Of a stretch of 13,929 bases of DNA, positions 13,319 through 13,929 are shown piece by piece. The DNA is from Nitrosopumilales archaeon. Its GTDB lineage: Archaea; Thermoproteota; Nitrososphaeria; Nitrososphaerales; Nitrososphaeraceae. Location of the stretch: NCBI GenBank assembly GCA_009665115.1, contig WJXE01000025.1, positions 1 through 13,929 on the forward strand. Direction: 5' to 3'. Below the pieces are notes generated by a model that was given only the letters and a program-made list of their open reading frames with translations, ran no database searches and had not been told where the DNA came from. The stretch's first letter is position 1. Each line of letters begins with the position of its first letter. The position numbers and the translations under genes were made by a program.

Positions 13319-13929
13319 GTGGAAAGAAAAATAATTAAATATCCTGTCAGAGTAAAATTGCCGTTTCTAACATTAATATTGATTACACTTATTATTATGA
13401 TTGTAGCTTCTACAGAATTATCTGCGGCTTACATACAGCGCGTATATTCGATCAGAACTACTGCAATCTCCTCTCCGTCTTCTTGCTATACTTATAATCC
13501 AACTGCTAGAGTAATTACTGTATCTTGTGGTTCTGCGACTCTGACCGACATTTACAACCATCTCCACGGTAACAATATCCTAAGCAAACAATCTCCAGAT
13601 GGCGTATGGCTCTTGAATGCAAAGCTAGTAATTGCTAAAGGTGCTACCCTCAATATTGATTCTACAGATACTAAATGGCTAAAGATAAGCTCATCAGGGG
13701 GAACTACTGGTAGTATTGCTTCTCCTCTTCCAAATAGCATAGACGTGCATGGTACTTTAAAGATTGATTCAGTAAAGATAACGTCATGGAATTCGCTCAC
13801 AAATAACTATGCGATCACTAATGGAACGAGACATGATCAAGGAGTTGGCAAAGGTGATGCAACTGTATCTGGTGCACCTAGACCATTTATTACAGTTGAA
13901 AAGGATGCAACAGGAACTACGGATATTAC
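13319..13929 (+). CDS. secreted beta-helix (NosD/AlgG-like) protein, 3' truncated by window end
   Basis: GTG at 13319 opens a frame that runs off the window after 203 codons. Residues 1-16 are basic (ERKIIKYPVRVKLPF), 17-31 hydrophobic (LTLILITLIIMIVAS), then LSAAYIQ: a standard Sec signal peptide. Residues 55-75 hold a Cys pair (SCYTYN...VSCGSATLTDIYN), followed by WLLNAKLVIAKGATLN, STDTKWLKISSS and SIDVHGTLKIDSVKITSWN, which align with the start of the minus-strand paralogue (LKIISSS, IHVFGSLNIDSVKITSWN). The beta-helix repeats themselves must lie to the right of the window. An insertion rich in Gly and Asp at about 172-185 is absent from the paralogue. Likely exported and bound to the cell envelope, acting on or forming part of the extracellular matrix. 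Confidence 0.8.
   Translation, partial: MERKIIKYPVRVKLPFLTLILITLIIMIVASTELSAAYIQRVYSIRTTAISSPSSCYTYNPTARVITVSCGSATLTDIYNHLHGNNILSKQSPDGVWLLNAKLVIAKGATLNIDSTDTKWLKISSSGGTTGSIASPLPNSIDVHGTLKIDSVKITSWNSLTNNYAITNGTRHDQGVGKGDATVSGAPRPFITVEKDATGTTDI

Overview
The window looks like accessory chromosome of an ammonia-oxidising archaeon (Nitrososphaerota), most like the low-GC soil lineage around Candidatus Nitrosocosmicus. This rests on AT-rich DNA, candidate archaeal TATA boxes (box A) about 25-35 nt upstream of several starts with little or no leader, and proteins of a type I associate with that group: a short class III cyclase-fold protein, a stand-alone Lrp/AsnC RAM domain, NosD/AlgG-like beta-helix surface proteins and tiny Cys-knuckle proteins. 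The assignment is from memory of these families; no search was run.

Layout. 1-1140: possible 3' end of a membrane-protein ORF, convergent with a class III nucleotidyl cyclase-like gene (-). 1140-2080: mostly non-coding, with a 51-aa gene (-) at 1481-1636 and a weak 59-aa ORF. 2084-5493: the healthiest block. It has a RecA/KaiC-fold-like protein with a degenerate P-loop (-), divergent from a PLP class V aminotransferase (+), then a RAM-domain regulator (-) and a kynurenine-formamidase-like metal hydrolase (+). 5669-6504: a four-helix membrane protein (-) overlapping by ATGA a short, frame-broken cupin-like ORF, followed by a probably truncated 80-aa gene. 6540-7244: relics (-) of a MarR-type winged helix, a response-regulator receiver domain and an unidentified ORF. 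7280-7897: a 205-aa protein with a disordered N-terminus and an aromatic, phasin-like C-terminus (-). 8001-8954: a possible tyrosine-recombinase relic (+), two micro-ORFs (-) and a small DNA-binding-like gene with two TAA codons just after its ATG (-). 9237-10204: an ABC-2 exporter permease without its ATPase (+), preceded by a 46-codon ORF. 10492-10749: a 42-aa Cys-knuckle protein (-) behind a 39-codon ORF with a strong Shine-Dalgarno. 11206-13929: two divergent paralogues of a secreted beta-helix protein, the left one broken, separated by a zinc-knuckle relic and a HEPN-like relic.

The main theme is gene decay in a transfer-prone region. At least seven loci can be read as sensible protein only by changing frame or passing stops. 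Between them are intact genes with normal reading frames, which argues against general sequencing error, although homopolymer indels in an uncorrected assembly must be excluded. I see no rRNA, tRNA, CRISPR array or complete insertion sequence, and no convincing new multi-gene system. The best leads are the beta-helix pair with its 7-bp frameshifting duplication, the family of leaderless small proteins, and the nucleotide-binding-like proteins that lack canonical catalytic residues.
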